A DNA stretch of 64,000 nt from Pseudaquidulcibacter saccharophilus (GCF_019455445.1 NZ_JAHWUS010000003.1:434001-498000), one strand, 5' to 3'. Shown: positions 44,918 to 55,069, counted from the first letter of the stretch. Numbers and translations are program-made. The notes: generated from the sequence alone by a model not told the origin.

Positions 44918-45601
44918 CTACCCAACTAGCCGTCTAAAGATTTTTGACAGGATATTATCGCCTCCATATAAAGATTTTTTAAGATGGTTTAGAGATTGAG
45001 TGCTTTTTTTAATTTTCTCAACAACCGCGAGGCCGGCGGTATCAATTTCTTTTTCGGTGTTCGTTATTTTATTGATTTTATTTCGTTTGGTTTTCCATAC
45101 GGCGACAATGCCTACGGATTCTTTGATTAATGCGTATGAATAATCTGTATAATCATTTATCCAAATAATTGTTTTGTATACGTCACCCATCCATGTGAAG
45201 TCATTTTCTTGCCCAGCTTCTTTACGAAGGCGAAGGCACTCATTAATATCGGGAATAGCCGACAATTCATCACGCGGGATGCAATCATTAATCAGAATGA
45301 TTCCATCATCATTTAAACGTTCCATTGCGTTGATAAAATCACGCTTTGATTGTTGATATGTGTGCATTCCATCAATGAATATGCAATCAAACTTTTCTTC
45401 AAAAACACCAAAATAAGTATCAGAAGTCATGGCATGACATTCGCCATGCAGTTTTTCTAATGGAACTTTAAAATCAGGATCGACACCAACTTTACGCAAT
45501 ATTTCGACTTTGTTTAGGGTTTCACCCCAGTCGACGCCGATTTCAAGATAGGACTTATAGCGTCCATTGGAGAGTGAATTTATGATTTTGTGTCTATGCA
45601 A
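44918..45601 (-). CDS. Class I SAM-dependent methyltransferase
   Basis: 227 residues. YKSYLEIGVDWGETLNKVEI is the SAM-binding first strand and loop, FDCIFIDGMHTYQQSKRDF and GIILINDCIPRDE are typical of the methyltransferase group often found in glycan loci. It stands alone between two plus-strand units. The C-terminal tail is Lys-rich. The substrate is unknown; a sugar hydroxyl of the surface polymer is likely by context. Confidence 0.78.
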   Translation of the reverse strand: MHRHKIINSLSNGRYKSYLEIGVDWGETLNKVEILRKVGVDPDFKVPLEKLHGECHAMTSDTYFGVFEEKFDCIFIDGMHTYQQSKRDFINAMERLNDDGIILINDCIPRDELSAIPDINECLRLRKEAGQENDFTWMGDVYKTIIWINDYTDYSYALIKESVGIVAVWKTKRNKINKITNTEKEIDTAGLAVVEKIKKSTQSLNHLKKSLYGGDNILSKIFRRLVG

Positions 45602-45731
45602 AATAATTCTCTTTTTTGGGATAGAGTAATTAAATGGTTCTATAATTATTTCAATATGAATATATTATGTATAACGTACTTTAAATGATAAATGTTTCAA
45701 TATAAATCAGATATTGAGGCGGATACTAAGA

Positions 45732-46778
45732 ATGAAAATTTTTGTAACAGGTGGCGCAGGATTCATTGGTTCGGCGTTGGTTCGATATTTGGTTTCTGAA
45801 ATTGGTGCAGATGTTCTTAACTACGACAAGCTTACATATGCTGGAAATCTGGCATCTTTGCGGTCAATTGATAATTCTCCAAACTATAGGTTTATAAAGG
45901 GCGACATTTGCGATTTTGATGTTTTGCAAAGCGCGATTAATGATTTTCAACCAGATTATGTGATGCATCTTGCCGCAGAATCACATGTTGATCGTTCAAT
46001 TACTGGCGCACGTGAGTTTGTTGATACAAATATAATTGGTACATTTAATATGTTGGAGGCATCAAGAGCATATTGGAATGCATTGACTAATGAGAACAAG
46101 GCGAAATTCCGATTTTTACATATCTCAACAGATGAGGTTTATGGATCACTGGGTGAGGAGGGGCTTTTTGAAGAAACTACTCCATATGATCCATCTTCAC
46201 CATATTCGGCATCAAAGGCTGCCTCTGATCATTTGGTAAAGGCATGGTACAGAACATATGGTTTTCCTGCATTGGTATCAAATTGTTCAAATAATTATGG
46301 CCCATATCATTTTCCAGAAAAACTTATACCACTAAACATCCTGAATGCCTTGGAGGGCAAGCCAATAACGGTTTACGGCAAGGGTGAAAATATTCGCGAT
46401 TGGCTTTATGTTGAAGACCACGCACGTGCATTATTTACGATTGTTTCCAAAGGGCGCCTTGGTGAAACTTATAATGTTGGCGGTCGTAATGAGCGTACGA
46501 ATATCGAAGTTATAAACACAATTTGTGCGATTATGGATGAAATGCGTCCGCAAAATGCCCCACATTCAAGGCTTATAACCTTTGTAAAAGATCGCCCTGG
46601 GCATGATTTACGTTATGCAATTGATGCCACCAAACTTGAAACCGAACTTGGCTGGAAAGCACAAGAAAACTTTGATAGCGGCATTGAAAAAACTGTTCGC
46701 TGGTATCTTGAAAATGAAGAATGGTGGCGCCCACTTCGTGGCGGCGTTTATTCTGGTGAGCGTTTAGGCGTTTTATAG
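45732..46778 (+). CDS. rmlB: dTDP-glucose 4,6-dehydratase RmlB
   Basis: About 348 residues, second step of dTDP-L-rhamnose synthesis. NAD motif [27 protein letters not shown], active-site [14 protein letters not shown] with the catalytic Asp-Glu pair, and [14 protein letters not shown] with Tyr/Lys. [13 protein letters not shown] is also present. The TTG at 45714 is possible, but the ATG at 45732 begins at the canonical KIFVTGG. First gene of rmlBCDA. Confidence 0.95.
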   Translation: MKIFVTGGAGFIGSALVRYLVSEIGADVLNYDKLTYAGNLASLRSIDNSPNYRFIKGDICDFDVLQSAINDFQPDYVMHLAAESHVDRSITGAREFVDTNIIGTFNMLEASRAYWNALTNENKAKFRFLHISTDEVYGSLGEEGLFEETTPYDPSSPYSASKAASDHLVKAWYRTYGFPALVSNCSNNYGPYHFPEKLIPLNILNALEGKPITVYGKGENIRDWLYVEDHARALFTIVSKGRLGETYNVGGRNERTNIEVINTICAIMDEMRPQNAPHSRLITFVKDRPGHDLRYAIDATKLETELGWKAQENFDSGIEKTVRWYLENEEWWRPLRGGVYSGERLGVL

Positions 46779-46791
46779 GTGATTTAAATAA

Positions 46792-47334
46792 ATGAATTTT
46801 GAAACATTTGAAATAAACGGTCCGGCATTAATTACGCCTAAGAAGTTTGGTGACGCACGTGGCTATTTCATGGAAACCTTTAAAGATGAATGGTTTCGTA
46901 AGAATATTGCGGATGTAACCTTTGTTCAAGATAACCAATCCTTATCAGTAGAGCAGGGCGTTATTCGTGGACTTCATTATCAAAAAGCACCGTTTGAGCA
47001 AGGTAAATTAGTTCGTTGTGTTCAAGGTGCAATTTGGGATGTTGCGGTGGATATTCGCCCGAAATCACCAAGCTTTGGACAATGGATTGGCGCAGAATTA
47101 AACGAGGAAAACGCCAAACAATTATGGGTTCCGTCTGGGTTTTTGCACGGTTTTGCAACTCTTACTGAAAACTGCTTGGTGCAATATAAGGTAACAAACC
47201 CATATTCAAAAGAATGTGACGCTGGGATCGCTTTTGATGATCCTGAAATTAATGTTGATTGGAAGATTGATATTACCAAAGCAATTCTTTCCGATAAGGA
47301 TCGTAATCAACCAGCATTGGCAACGTTAAAATAA
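46792..47334 (+). CDS. rmlC: dTDP-4-dehydrorhamnose 3,5-epimerase RmlC
   Basis: 180-residue cupin. FGDARGYFMETFKDEWF, FVQDNQSLSVEQGVIRGLHY with the catalytic His, VRCVQGAIWDVAVDIR and SGFLHGFATLTENC are diagnostic. It follows rmlB by 13 bases and its TAA overlaps the rmlD ATG by one base. Confidence 0.96.
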   Translation: MNFETFEINGPALITPKKFGDARGYFMETFKDEWFRKNIADVTFVQDNQSLSVEQGVIRGLHYQKAPFEQGKLVRCVQGAIWDVAVDIRPKSPSFGQWIGAELNEENAKQLWVPSGFLHGFATLTENCLVQYKVTNPYSKECDAGIAFDDPEINVDWKIDITKAILSDKDRNQPALATLK

Positions 47335-48206
47335 TGCGAATATTAGTAACTGGAAAATCAGGACAAGTTAGCCAAAGTTTACAAAAATTGGCAACGGATG
47401 AAGAAGTTGAACTAATTGTAATTGGTCGCCCAGAAATTGATTTTGAGAGACCATACAATCTTGAGGCCGAAATAATTAAAATTGCTCCTGATGTGGTAAT
47501 TTCTGCTGCGGCTTATACCATGGTTGATAAGGCTGAAACAGATGTTGAAATTGCCAAAAAGGTTAATTCTGAGGCCCCGGCAATAATAGCAACCGCTTGT
47601 AAATACCTTGATATTCCGCTTTTACATCTTTCAACCGATTATGTTTATTCAGGTGAAAAAATTGGCGCATATGTTGAACTCGATGCCGCTAATCCTAAAA
47701 GCGTATATGGCAAAACAAAGCTTGACGGCGAAAATGCAATTGCATCAATTTATCCAAATCATGTGATTTTGCGTACGGCATGGGTCTATTCACCATTTGG
47801 AAAAAACTTTGTCAAAACTATGCTTGCACTTGGTGAAAGCCGTGATGAAATTTCTGTTGTTGCTGATCAGTTTGGATGCCCGTCTTCGGCAATGGAAATT
47901 GCAAAGGCGCTTATAAAAATTGCCAAAAAGGTATGTTCTGAAAAAAATGATGATTTACGGGGCGTGTTTCACATTGCAGGGCGCGGAGAGACCAATTGGT
48001 CAGGCTTTGCAAAAGAAATTTTTGAATTATCTGGCATGAATGTTAAAGTTAATGAAATTCCAAGCGCCGCATATCCCACACCGGCGGTAAGACCAACTAA
48101 TTCACGCCTTGATTGTGATAAGTTGTGGGATTTATACAAAATTGAATTGCCTTTGTGGCAGGATTCACTAAAAGAATGCCTGAAAATTTTAAAATATACT
48201 AGCTGA
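47334..48206 (+). CDS. rmlD: dTDP-4-dehydrorhamnose reductase RmlD
   Basis: 290-residue SDR reducing the 4-keto group to give dTDP-L-rhamnose. NADPH motif VTGKSGQVSQSLQKL, DVVISAAAYTMVDKAE, LSTDYVYSGEK, SVYGKTKLDGE (YxxxK) and RTAWVYSPFGKNFVKTML. It starts on the last base of the rmlC stop codon. Confidence 0.94.
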   Translation: MRILVTGKSGQVSQSLQKLATDEEVELIVIGRPEIDFERPYNLEAEIIKIAPDVVISAAAYTMVDKAETDVEIAKKVNSEAPAIIATACKYLDIPLLHLSTDYVYSGEKIGAYVELDAANPKSVYGKTKLDGENAIASIYPNHVILRTAWVYSPFGKNFVKTMLALGESRDEISVVADQFGCPSSAMEIAKALIKIAKKVCSEKNDDLRGVFHIAGRGETNWSGFAKEIFELSGMNVKVNEIPSAAYPTPAVRPTNSRLDCDKLWDLYKIELPLWQDSLKECLKILKYTS

Positions 48207-48215
48207 GGACTTAAT

Positions 48216-49091
48216 ATGAAGGGTATAATTCTAGCCGGAGGTTCCGGAACCCGACTTCATCCTATGACCATAAGCATTTCAAAGCAATTAATGCCAATTT
48301 ATGATAAGCCGATGATTTATTATCCGCTTTCAACCCTTATGCTTGCGGGTATTAAGGAGGTCCTTATTATTTCCACGCCACATGATTTGCCACTTTTTAA
48401 AGGGCAATTGGGTGATGGTTCTCAATGGGGCATGTCGTTTACATATGCCGAACAACCAAGCCCAGATGGCCTTGCCCAGGCGTATATAATTGGTGCAGAT
48501 TTTGTTGGTGATGATTCATCCTGCTTAATCCTTGGCGACAATATATTTTACGGCACTGGGCTTGAGGAAATATTATGCCGTGCTTCTAATATTAAAAATG
48601 GTGCAAATGTATTTGCGTATCATGTTTCAAGCCCTGAAAGTTATGGTGTTGTTGAATTTGATATCAATAAAAAGGCAATTTCTATCGAGGAAAAACCAAT
48701 TGAACCTAAATCAAATTGGGCCGTAACTGGAATATATTTTTATGATAATCAGGTGATTGACATTGCCGCCAATTTAAAACCCTCTGCACGCGGTGAATTG
48801 GAAATTACTGATGTAAACCGTATCTATCTTGAGCGTGGGCAGCTAGAGGTCACAACATTATCACGCGGCTATGCATGGCTTGATACTGGAACGCCTGATA
48901 ATTTGCTTGATGCCGCCAACTTTGTTCGGGTTCTTGAAAAAAGACAAGGTTTCAAAATCGGTTGCCCAGAGGAAATTGCATGGCGCAAAGGTTTTATTGA
49001 TGATAATGATTTTGCATCATTAATAAATAAAATGAAGAAAAGTGCTTATGGTATTTATCTAAATACTTGCCTTACAAGGGGGCATGAATAA
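48216..49091 (+). CDS. rmlA: Glucose-1-phosphate thymidylyltransferase RmlA
   Basis: 291 residues, first enzyme of dTDP-rhamnose synthesis, though last in this gene order. It has [39 protein letters not shown] and [17 protein letters not shown]. It lies 9 bases after rmlD. Together the four rml genes give a complete rhamnose pathway. Confidence 0.96.
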   Translation: MKGIILAGGSGTRLHPMTISISKQLMPIYDKPMIYYPLSTLMLAGIKEVLIISTPHDLPLFKGQLGDGSQWGMSFTYAEQPSPDGLAQAYIIGADFVGDDSSCLILGDNIFYGTGLEEILCRASNIKNGANVFAYHVSSPESYGVVEFDINKKAISIEEKPIEPKSNWAVTGIYFYDNQVIDIAANLKPSARGELEITDVNRIYLERGQLEVTTLSRGYAWLDTGTPDNLLDAANFVRVLEKRQGFKIGCPEEIAWRKGFIDDNDFASLINKMKKSAYGIYLNTCLTRGHE

Positions 49092-49100
49092 AATTCATGA

Positions 49101-50351
49101 TTGAATTTGTCATTATCCAGTGAAGATATTTCTATAAGCCCGCTAAGAAGAATTTGGCGCCTTTTACCCATGACTTTGCGTCGGCGTATTGGGCACAAAT
49201 TAGAAAATCAACGCCAAAAAAATATTGCGTTGAAATTACCACCTATTTCGAAATTTAAAAATACCAAAATAAAAAGCGTCGCCATTATCGGCTTGATAAG
49301 CGCACCCACTGGTCTTGGTAATGCTGCACAATTACTTGTGAATGAACTAAAACAAAATGGCATAAATATTGTTGAGGTTGATTGCGTAAAAATTTTTAAA
49401 TTTCCAGATTATCTTAAACAGGTTCAAGAAAACGGTTTTAAAGACGTTGATGCCGTTATTATCGCAATTAATCCTGATATTGCAATAAATGTTCTTGGCA
49501 AAATTGGTATAAAAAATTTGGCAGGGAAAAAGGTAATAGGTTATTGGGTTTGGGAATTAGAAACGCCGCCAAAACAATGGGGATTGATGGCAAAGTTTGT
49601 TCATGAAATATGGACACCTTCCGAATTTTCAAGACAGGCATTAAAGAAAATTTTCAACCTAGATATAAAAGTGGTTCGACATCCTGTTGCACTTTTTGAA
49701 CCACCGAAGGTCGAAGTTAATGTTCGAGATAAAGTTAGATCTAAATTGGGAATTAAAAAAGACGATTTTGTCGCCTTTCAAAGCATCGCATTTTCATCAA
49801 GTCTTGAGCGAAAAAATACCATAGAGGCAATAGAAATTTTTCTTGAGGCATTTAAAGATATTAATAATGCCTACTTTGTGGTTCGTTATTTTGGCGATGA
49901 ACATTATCCAAAATCACTTGAAATTTTAAAGCGTGCTGCGCAAAAAGGAAACGGCAAAATAAAACTTGTCAAATCTTCTATGAACAAGATTGAACTTTTT
50001 GATTTTTATGCCGCCAGCGATTTATATATTTCACTGCATCGATCAGAGGGTTTTGGTTTAAATATTGCCGAAGCAATGTTGGTTGGTCTGCCGGTTATGG
50101 CAACAAATTGGTCCGGAAGCCTTGAATTATGTAAGGAAGATAATTGCCTTCTCATTGATTGTGCAATGATTGAAGTGCGCGATTGCGAGAAAATATATTA
50201 TAAAACCAATGCATTATGGGCGAAGCCAGATAGGGAAATGGCAATCTCAAAATTATATGAATTTTATCACAATCGCGAATTAAAGAATAAAATAAGTGAA
50301 CGTGCACAAAAATACATAATGGATAATTTTGGTGCTACCCAACTTTTTTAG
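49101..50351 (+). CDS. GT4-type glycosyltransferase at the end of the rml operon
   Basis: 416 residues. GLISAPTGLGNAAQLLVNE looks like the glycine-rich loop of GT-B enzymes, followed by VIGYWVWELETPPKQW, SSLERKNTIEAIEIF and SLHRSEGFGLNIAEAMLVGL, the EX7E-like donor-binding motif. This matches group 1 mannosyl/rhamnosyl transferases. Its first codon is TTG at 49101. The ATG at 49097 is out of frame and ends quickly; an internal ATG at 49170 is the alternative. It is likely the rhamnosyl or related transferase of this operon. Its stop overlaps the next, convergent gene by 4 bases. Confidence 0.82.
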   Translation: MNLSLSSEDISISPLRRIWRLLPMTLRRRIGHKLENQRQKNIALKLPPISKFKNTKIKSVAIIGLISAPTGLGNAAQLLVNELKQNGINIVEVDCVKIFKFPDYLKQVQENGFKDVDAVIIAINPDIAINVLGKIGIKNLAGKKVIGYWVWELETPPKQWGLMAKFVHEIWTPSEFSRQALKKIFNLDIKVVRHPVALFEPPKVEVNVRDKVRSKLGIKKDDFVAFQSIAFSSSLERKNTIEAIEIFLEAFKDINNAYFVVRYFGDEHYPKSLEILKRAAQKGNGKIKLVKSSMNKIELFDFYAASDLYISLHRSEGFGLNIAEAMLVGLPVMATNWSGSLELCKEDNCLLIDCAMIEVRDCEKIYYKTNALWAKPDREMAISKLYEFYHNRELKNKISERAQKYIMDNFGATQLF

Positions 50352-51988
50352 GCTTCTAGTGTTTCTATCCTATCTCGTAATTCTTGAATTGCTTTGATTA
50401 TTGGTGCAATTAGCTCATCATATCCAAGCGATAAAACCTCTGCGCCGCCATTTATCGTATGGTCTTGGTAGCCACCAAAATCAATTCCGTGCCTATCCAT
50501 TGTTGCTTTAACTTCTTGGGCAATAAAGCCGTGGTGATATCGATTACGTTTTTTGCTTCCATCTTTTGGAAGTTGGACAAGGGTTTCATTTGGAATACCG
50601 TTAACATCCAAAGTGATTGATTTTTCAAAATAATCGTCGCGCATATCCCATTTAAAATCTACTGGCCTTAAATCACATATAAAGTCTAGGCCGATAATAG
50701 TATTGCGAATATCAGATTTATCACGACTATCTGAGCGGTTTTGAACTGTGCCATAAGTATAACAAGTCGTTCCAACGCCACCTAGTTGAACCTGATAAGA
50801 TGCCGAGACACGGGCATCATAGCCAATACCTGCACACATTGAAAAATCTGTATTCGCGCTTCCGTCAATTTTATATTTTAAACAAGAGTGACCAATTGCG
50901 GTATTAACGCCACCTATTATGTTCGAACCAAGTGCAGATTCTCCAATGCCAACATTTGCATAGCCAGTCGTATTTTGCCCCAATGCAGAATAACCTAATC
51001 CAGTATTATTATTGCCTGTTGTGTTGAGAAGCATGCAATAAAACCCGAAAGCTGTATTATAATTTCCGACACTATTATTAAAAAGGGAAGAGTGCCCTAT
51101 TGCAGTATTTTGTGTACCACTTGTAAGGCTATGCAATGATCGATTACCAATGCCCAAATTGTTACTTGCATCACTGCTTGAGGAAACATATGAAAGGCTT
51201 GCAGAGCCAGCATCAAAACCCAGAAACAGGTTTTCACCATTCGAATTGATTTTCTTTGGCGCCCAAAGATACCTATTATTTCCAGATTTTATAATTTCAT
51301 TGTCACCGTCATTAATTGATGGCATGTTGATTCCAATGATATTAATGCGCCCGTTTGTATCAAATTTAAAAGGTGTTATCCAATTTGCACCGTCATTTGA
51401 AATTTTTATTGCGAAATTATCATCACTTAATAGCCCAAATTCGGCATGCCCCAACCAATTGTCCTGAAAAAGGATTGAAGAAGTTTTGTTGGTAGCTTCT
51501 TTATTCATCTTAAAGCGTATGTTCCCGTCACCATTTTCTGCTACATATCTTGCGGTAAATAAGGCGTTGTTTAGCTTTGCTGTAACTGGGTTTGAGGCAT
51601 CGGGGTTAGTGCCAATGCCGATTTGTGTAAATGTACTTGCTGCATTTGCTTGCGATAATTTAATCCAATTTCCGTTATAAAAATATATTTGCCCATCATC
51701 AGAAACGGTTACTATAAAGCCATTTTTAGGTGTTATATATGTCCAGCCAAGATTTTGATAACAGGCAATTTTCCCAGATTTATTTTGCCATTCACCACTT
51801 GCATTTTCAGGAATAATATAGCGCTGTCCTTCGACGGGTGTGCTGGGTGGTGTATTAATGGATTTGCTAATTACCGAGAGCATCAAAAGTGCATCAATTT
51901 TATTTACAAACTCGTTAAATGTAACATGCTTTTGCGCTTGTGATGCAAGTAAATAGGGAAGGTCGAGGTTGGGGGATGAATCCGTCAT
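50348..51988 (-). CDS. Tail-fibre-like protein: DUF2793 + beta-roll repeats + S74 chaperone domain
   Basis: 546 residues. Residues ~8-115 match DUF2793 (LPYLLASQAQKHVTFNEFVN, TPPSTPVEGQRYIIPENASG, ending near YFYNGNWIKL), a domain often found with gene transfer agents and tail structures. Residues ~270-400 contain repeats of about 22 residues with (N/T)(T/N)(A/G)(I/L/F)G (TQNTAIGHSSL, NYNTAFGFYCM, NNNTGLGYSAL, YANVGIGESAL, GVNTAIGHSCL), a trimeric beta-roll. Residues ~417-530 are the S74 intramolecular chaperone: a self-cleavage Ser/Lys pair at about 419 and 424 (SDSRDKSDI), then HHGFIAQEV and LSLGYDELIAPIIKAIQELR. It should fold as a trimer and cleave itself. There are no other phage genes nearby. 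Confidence 0.85.
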   Translation of the reverse strand: MTDSSPNLDLPYLLASQAQKHVTFNEFVNKIDALLMLSVISKSINTPPSTPVEGQRYIIPENASGEWQNKSGKIACYQNLGWTYITPKNGFIVTVSDDGQIYFYNGNWIKLSQANAASTFTQIGIGTNPDASNPVTAKLNNALFTARYVAENGDGNIRFKMNKEATNKTSSILFQDNWLGHAEFGLLSDDNFAIKISNDGANWITPFKFDTNGRINIIGINMPSINDGDNEIIKSGNNRYLWAPKKINSNGENLFLGFDAGSASLSYVSSSSDASNNLGIGNRSLHSLTSGTQNTAIGHSSLFNNSVGNYNTAFGFYCMLLNTTGNNNTGLGYSALGQNTTGYANVGIGESALGSNIIGGVNTAIGHSCLKYKIDGSANTDFSMCAGIGYDARVSASYQVQLGGVGTTCYTYGTVQNRSDSRDKSDIRNTIIGLDFICDLRPVDFKWDMRDDYFEKSITLDVNGIPNETLVQLPKDGSKKRNRYHHGFIAQEVKATMDRHGIDFGGYQDHTINGGAEVLSLGYDELIAPIIKAIQELRDRIETLEA

Positions 51989-52215
51989 AAAAACTCCTAC
52001 ATTGATAGCAAGAGTTTAGCTTGTGGGTTTATTGCGTTGATAAGTTCACCTTATTACCAAGTTTTGAGTAAAGAGCATAACAACAATGACATAGGTCTGA
52101 ATAATAGCATTGCATTGTGTCGTTTATAGATATGAGTGTAACAACGACGCGCGCGATTAAGCAATCATCACAGCGGAGCATTTAGTTTAATAAGCTAGCT
52201 TGAGATATAAAGAAA

Positions 52216-52300
52216 TGGTGCCTCTGGCCGGAGTCGAACCGGCACACCTCTCGGTACTCGATTTTGAGTCGAGCGCGTCTACCAATTCCACCACAGAGGC
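52216..52300 (-). tRNA. tRNA-Leu (CAA anticodon)
   Basis: 85 nt on the minus strand. Acceptor GCCTCTG pairs with CAGAGGC, then ACCA encoded at the end. The anticodon stem CTCGA/TCGAG encloses CTCAAAA, giving CAA. The long variable arm (GTACCGAGAGGTGT) and the TTCGA T-loop fit class II tRNA-Leu. No gene lies between it and the next minus-strand gene. Confidence 0.95.
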
Positions 52301-52421
52301 ACACTATATTTCGTGTTAGCCAAAAATTTTGGCATTAATACGAGAATTGGAAACCGCTTGTTACAGATTTCTTTTGAATTTTACAATATGCGAATTCAGA
52401 GTTTCCGCAGAAATTTCTGCA

Positions 52422-53003
52422 TCAAGGCACAACGCCGTAAATTTCCTTGGTTTTTTGGGCATCTAGCATTTTCTGCATCGCAGGGATTACTTCTGCCGCG
52501 GTGTCAACAACACAGAAAGAGCTTTCAAAGCCATCTGGAACAAAGTGATGCGCAAAGAATTGGTCAACCAAATCAACAAATGGTTGCCAGAATGCCTTGT
52601 CTACAAAAACGATTGGTTTTTGGTGAAGTTGTAATCTATGCCAAGAGAGGGTTTCAACAACCTCTTCTAATGTACCGATGCCGCCTGGTAAAACTGCAAA
52701 ACCGTCAGATTCGGCAAACAGAAGCCATTTTCTTTCATGCATTGTATCGACCATAATGGTTTCGATTTCCGGATGCGGTAATTCCCATTTGGTTAGGAAG
52801 TGTGGCATGATGCCCAAAACACGTCCGCCATTTTCATATGCCGCACGCGATGATGCACCCATAAGGCCAACGTTACCGCCACCATAAACAAGGCGTTTGC
52901 CATTTTCGGCAATCAATGTTCCCAATTCGGTTGCAAGATCAATAAATTTCTTATCGGCTTTGTTTGAAGAGCCGCAATACACACAAATAGAATCTAATTT
53001 CAT
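52422..53003 (-). CDS. LOG-family protein (TIGR00730, nucleoside 5'-monophosphate phosphoribohydrolase type)
   Basis: 193-residue Rossmann-like protein. ICVYCGSSNKADKKFIDLA starts the fold, VYGGGNVGLMGASSRAA is the nucleotide-binding loop, MHERKWLLF carries the catalytic Arg/Lys, and PGGIGTLEEVVETLSW is the PGGxGTxxE signature. Members hydrolyse cytokinin-like nucleotides or other purine 5'-monophosphates. The natural substrate in this bacterium is not known. It lies 119 bases upstream of the tRNA-Leu. Confidence 0.9.
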   Translation of the reverse strand: MKLDSICVYCGSSNKADKKFIDLATELGTLIAENGKRLVYGGGNVGLMGASSRAAYENGGRVLGIMPHFLTKWELPHPEIETIMVDTMHERKWLLFAESDGFAVLPGGIGTLEEVVETLSWHRLQLHQKPIVFVDKAFWQPFVDLVDQFFAHHFVPDGFESSFCVVDTAAEVIPAMQKMLDAQKTKEIYGVVP

Positions 53004-53158
53004 TTTTTATTTTTCCTCAAATATTATTTTTTTAGTTTTGGGGGAAACTATAATTAATATCACAAATTAATATTGCAATAAGATGAACAATAAATTGACA
53101 TTGTGAAAGACCACATATTTTTACACTTTAAACGTATGATGTTGTTTGAATTCGTTTT

Positions 53159-55069
53159 TTACAAAGTGTCAATTCCTTGTTTGGTAATTGCTTTAAAGAG
53201 TATTTTAAACAAATTTATCGCGTCTTGATGATAGAATTCATTAATGGGCTGAACCAAATGTGCGTAATCTTCGTCAAAATAGATTTTGTTTGCTGTTATG
53301 ACGGTTCCAATTCTTATGAATGAGCAATCGAAATCTCCATCTGTATTGCTTTCTTGCATTCTAATTACATTTCGTGGGCAATTCTCATTGGCTCTGTAAA
53401 AACGCGCTCTGTATTTGTTGTTCTCATCATTGAATTCGAAAATATCACTCCAACCATTTTCTGTGGCGGTTTCAAGCAGATTATCAACGATATCATGATT
53501 TATAATGGTGTTAAAATCTTCTAAAGTAACATGATTGCTGAAGCCATTTATTTGTTCATTCCACTCATTTTCTTCAATTTTTAGAATGACTTCACCCCAA
53601 GAAAACCATCGCTTTGCAATGCGATATGAATTCCAATGTATAAAGGGGACTTCTTCAAAATATGTGTGATAATTATAATCATCAAAATCTTTTATAAATT
53701 GTGATAGATAAATTTTGTTTGGCTCGTTTGATTTTATTGTATATTTGAAACGTGCATCGTAGCCGTCGTTATTGTCTTCATTTTTTTCTTCATACCCAAT
53801 TTGTAGTGACTTTTCTTCATCGCTTTTTTCAAATCTAAAGTAATTATTATCAATTGATAATGATGCGCCTGAATCTTGGAAAAAGTTATTAGTTACATAT
53901 TCAGAATCAAGAATTCTTTTTGTTTTTTCAACGGTTATGGCATTTTCAAATTGTGTCTTGTGCCAAATGCCGGCATCCGCGGATTTTAAAATTCCGAACC
54001 AAATTGCATTGAATTCTTCCATGCTTATGATTTTACAATCATCTTTCCATAGTTGTGTAACTGTATCGTGTGCACCATGAACAAGAACCGCAATCATGCC
54101 TTCGGGTTCTTTGTTGCCCAATAATTTTGCGACAAAGTTTGGCTTTGTGGCATTATAGGTAATAGACATTGCACCAACATCAGGAATTCTAATAACTATG
54201 TGCGGTAAAGCGTCTCGTCCCCATTCTTTCAAATAGGTTACATGCTTCCCAAGCACATAGAAATGAATGGATTTTTGTCCAGTTTGTGCCAATAAGTTTG
54301 TTAATTTTGTGAAATTTTCATGTTGCTGTTGCCAGTCATTCTTATTGCAAATTTTGCCATATTCAAAAATATGCTTTATTTCAGGCAAATAGAAATCATC
54401 AACTTCGGCAACTTCTAAAGATTGGTTTTCTTTTATTGCATTATAAAGTTTTGTGATATCGACTTGTTTTTGCCAACTATCTGGTGTTCCACCTAATTCT
54501 TTATAATCGCATAAAAGTTCTTTGGGCAGATAGAGCGCAAGTTCATCTTGGGGATATGGTTCATCCCAAATTGTTAGAGTGGATCTTTCGCCAAAAAGAA
54601 TATCAAAATTATACCCATTTGTTGAATATAAATTATAGTCAGTTCTAAGTATGCCTAATCGTGCTTTTGTGCCACCTTCCGAACAAACTTCGCCATTTTT
54701 TGGTATATAGAAAAGCCCATCGACTTTTATATCTCCACCAATAAAATAATAATCTTTATCAACAATAAAATTCCCGGCATTAACATCACCAAGAACGATT
54801 ATATCATGGCGATTATTGAAATAATTATAATCACTTACGAGTTTTGAATTAACGCTTCCTTTTATAAGGATAATTGCGCTTTGTGATTCTTCTTTAGGAA
54901 TGATTTTGGCGGGATTGAATTCATCTTCATCAAAGTCGGTTTCGCATACATAGACATTCGAATTATAAAGCCACCAGTCCATTTCTTCCAATTTATGGTA
55001 TTGTTGCTTAAGTAGCGCGAAATCAGGGATTTGAAGGTGGATGTCGCGAAATTTGTATGCATTAAACAT
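53159..55069 (-). CDS. Large uncharacterised protein with a bactofilin-like beta segment
   Basis: About 636 residues without signal peptide or membrane helix, acidic. Residues ~70-130 (SAIILIKGSVNSKLVSDYNY, HDIIVLGDVNAGNFIVDKDY, GGDIKVDGLFYIPKNG) have the repeating hydrophobic pattern of a bactofilin or beta-helix, as seen in some proteins near secreted toxins. The C-terminal ~500 residues have no motif I recognise; WHKTQFENAITVEKTKR and HWNSYRIAKRWFSWGEV are its most striking stretches. It has an AAGG box about 9 bases before the ATG at 55069. A TTG at 55087 is the alternative. It lies between two tRNA genes with no operon partner. Function unknown. Confidence 0.6.
   Translation of the reverse strand: MFNAYKFRDIHLQIPDFALLKQQYHKLEEMDWWLYNSNVYVCETDFDEDEFNPAKIIPKEESQSAIILIKGSVNSKLVSDYNYFNNRHDIIVLGDVNAGNFIVDKDYYFIGGDIKVDGLFYIPKNGEVCSEGGTKARLGILRTDYNLYSTNGYNFDILFGERSTLTIWDEPYPQDELALYLPKELLCDYKELGGTPDSWQKQVDITKLYNAIKENQSLEVAEVDDFYLPEIKHIFEYGKICNKNDWQQQHENFTKLTNLLAQTGQKSIHFYVLGKHVTYLKEWGRDALPHIVIRIPDVGAMSITYNATKPNFVAKLLGNKEPEGMIAVLVHGAHDTVTQLWKDDCKIISMEEFNAIWFGILKSADAGIWHKTQFENAITVEKTKRILDSEYVTNNFFQDSGASLSIDNNYFRFEKSDEEKSLQIGYEEKNEDNNDGYDARFKYTIKSNEPNKIYLSQFIKDFDDYNYHTYFEEVPFIHWNSYRIAKRWFSWGEVILKIEENEWNEQINGFSNHVTLEDFNTIINHDIVDNLLETATENGWSDIFEFNDENNKYRARFYRANENCPRNVIRMQESNTDGDFDCSFIRIGTVITANKIYFDEDYAHLVQPINEFYHQDAINLFKILFKAITKQGIDTL

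Noticed and set aside
52313-52756. 147-codon plus-strand frame opposite the LOG gene
   Set aside because: Antisense to a well-defined enzyme; composition rich in Arg/Gln typical of a shadow frame.
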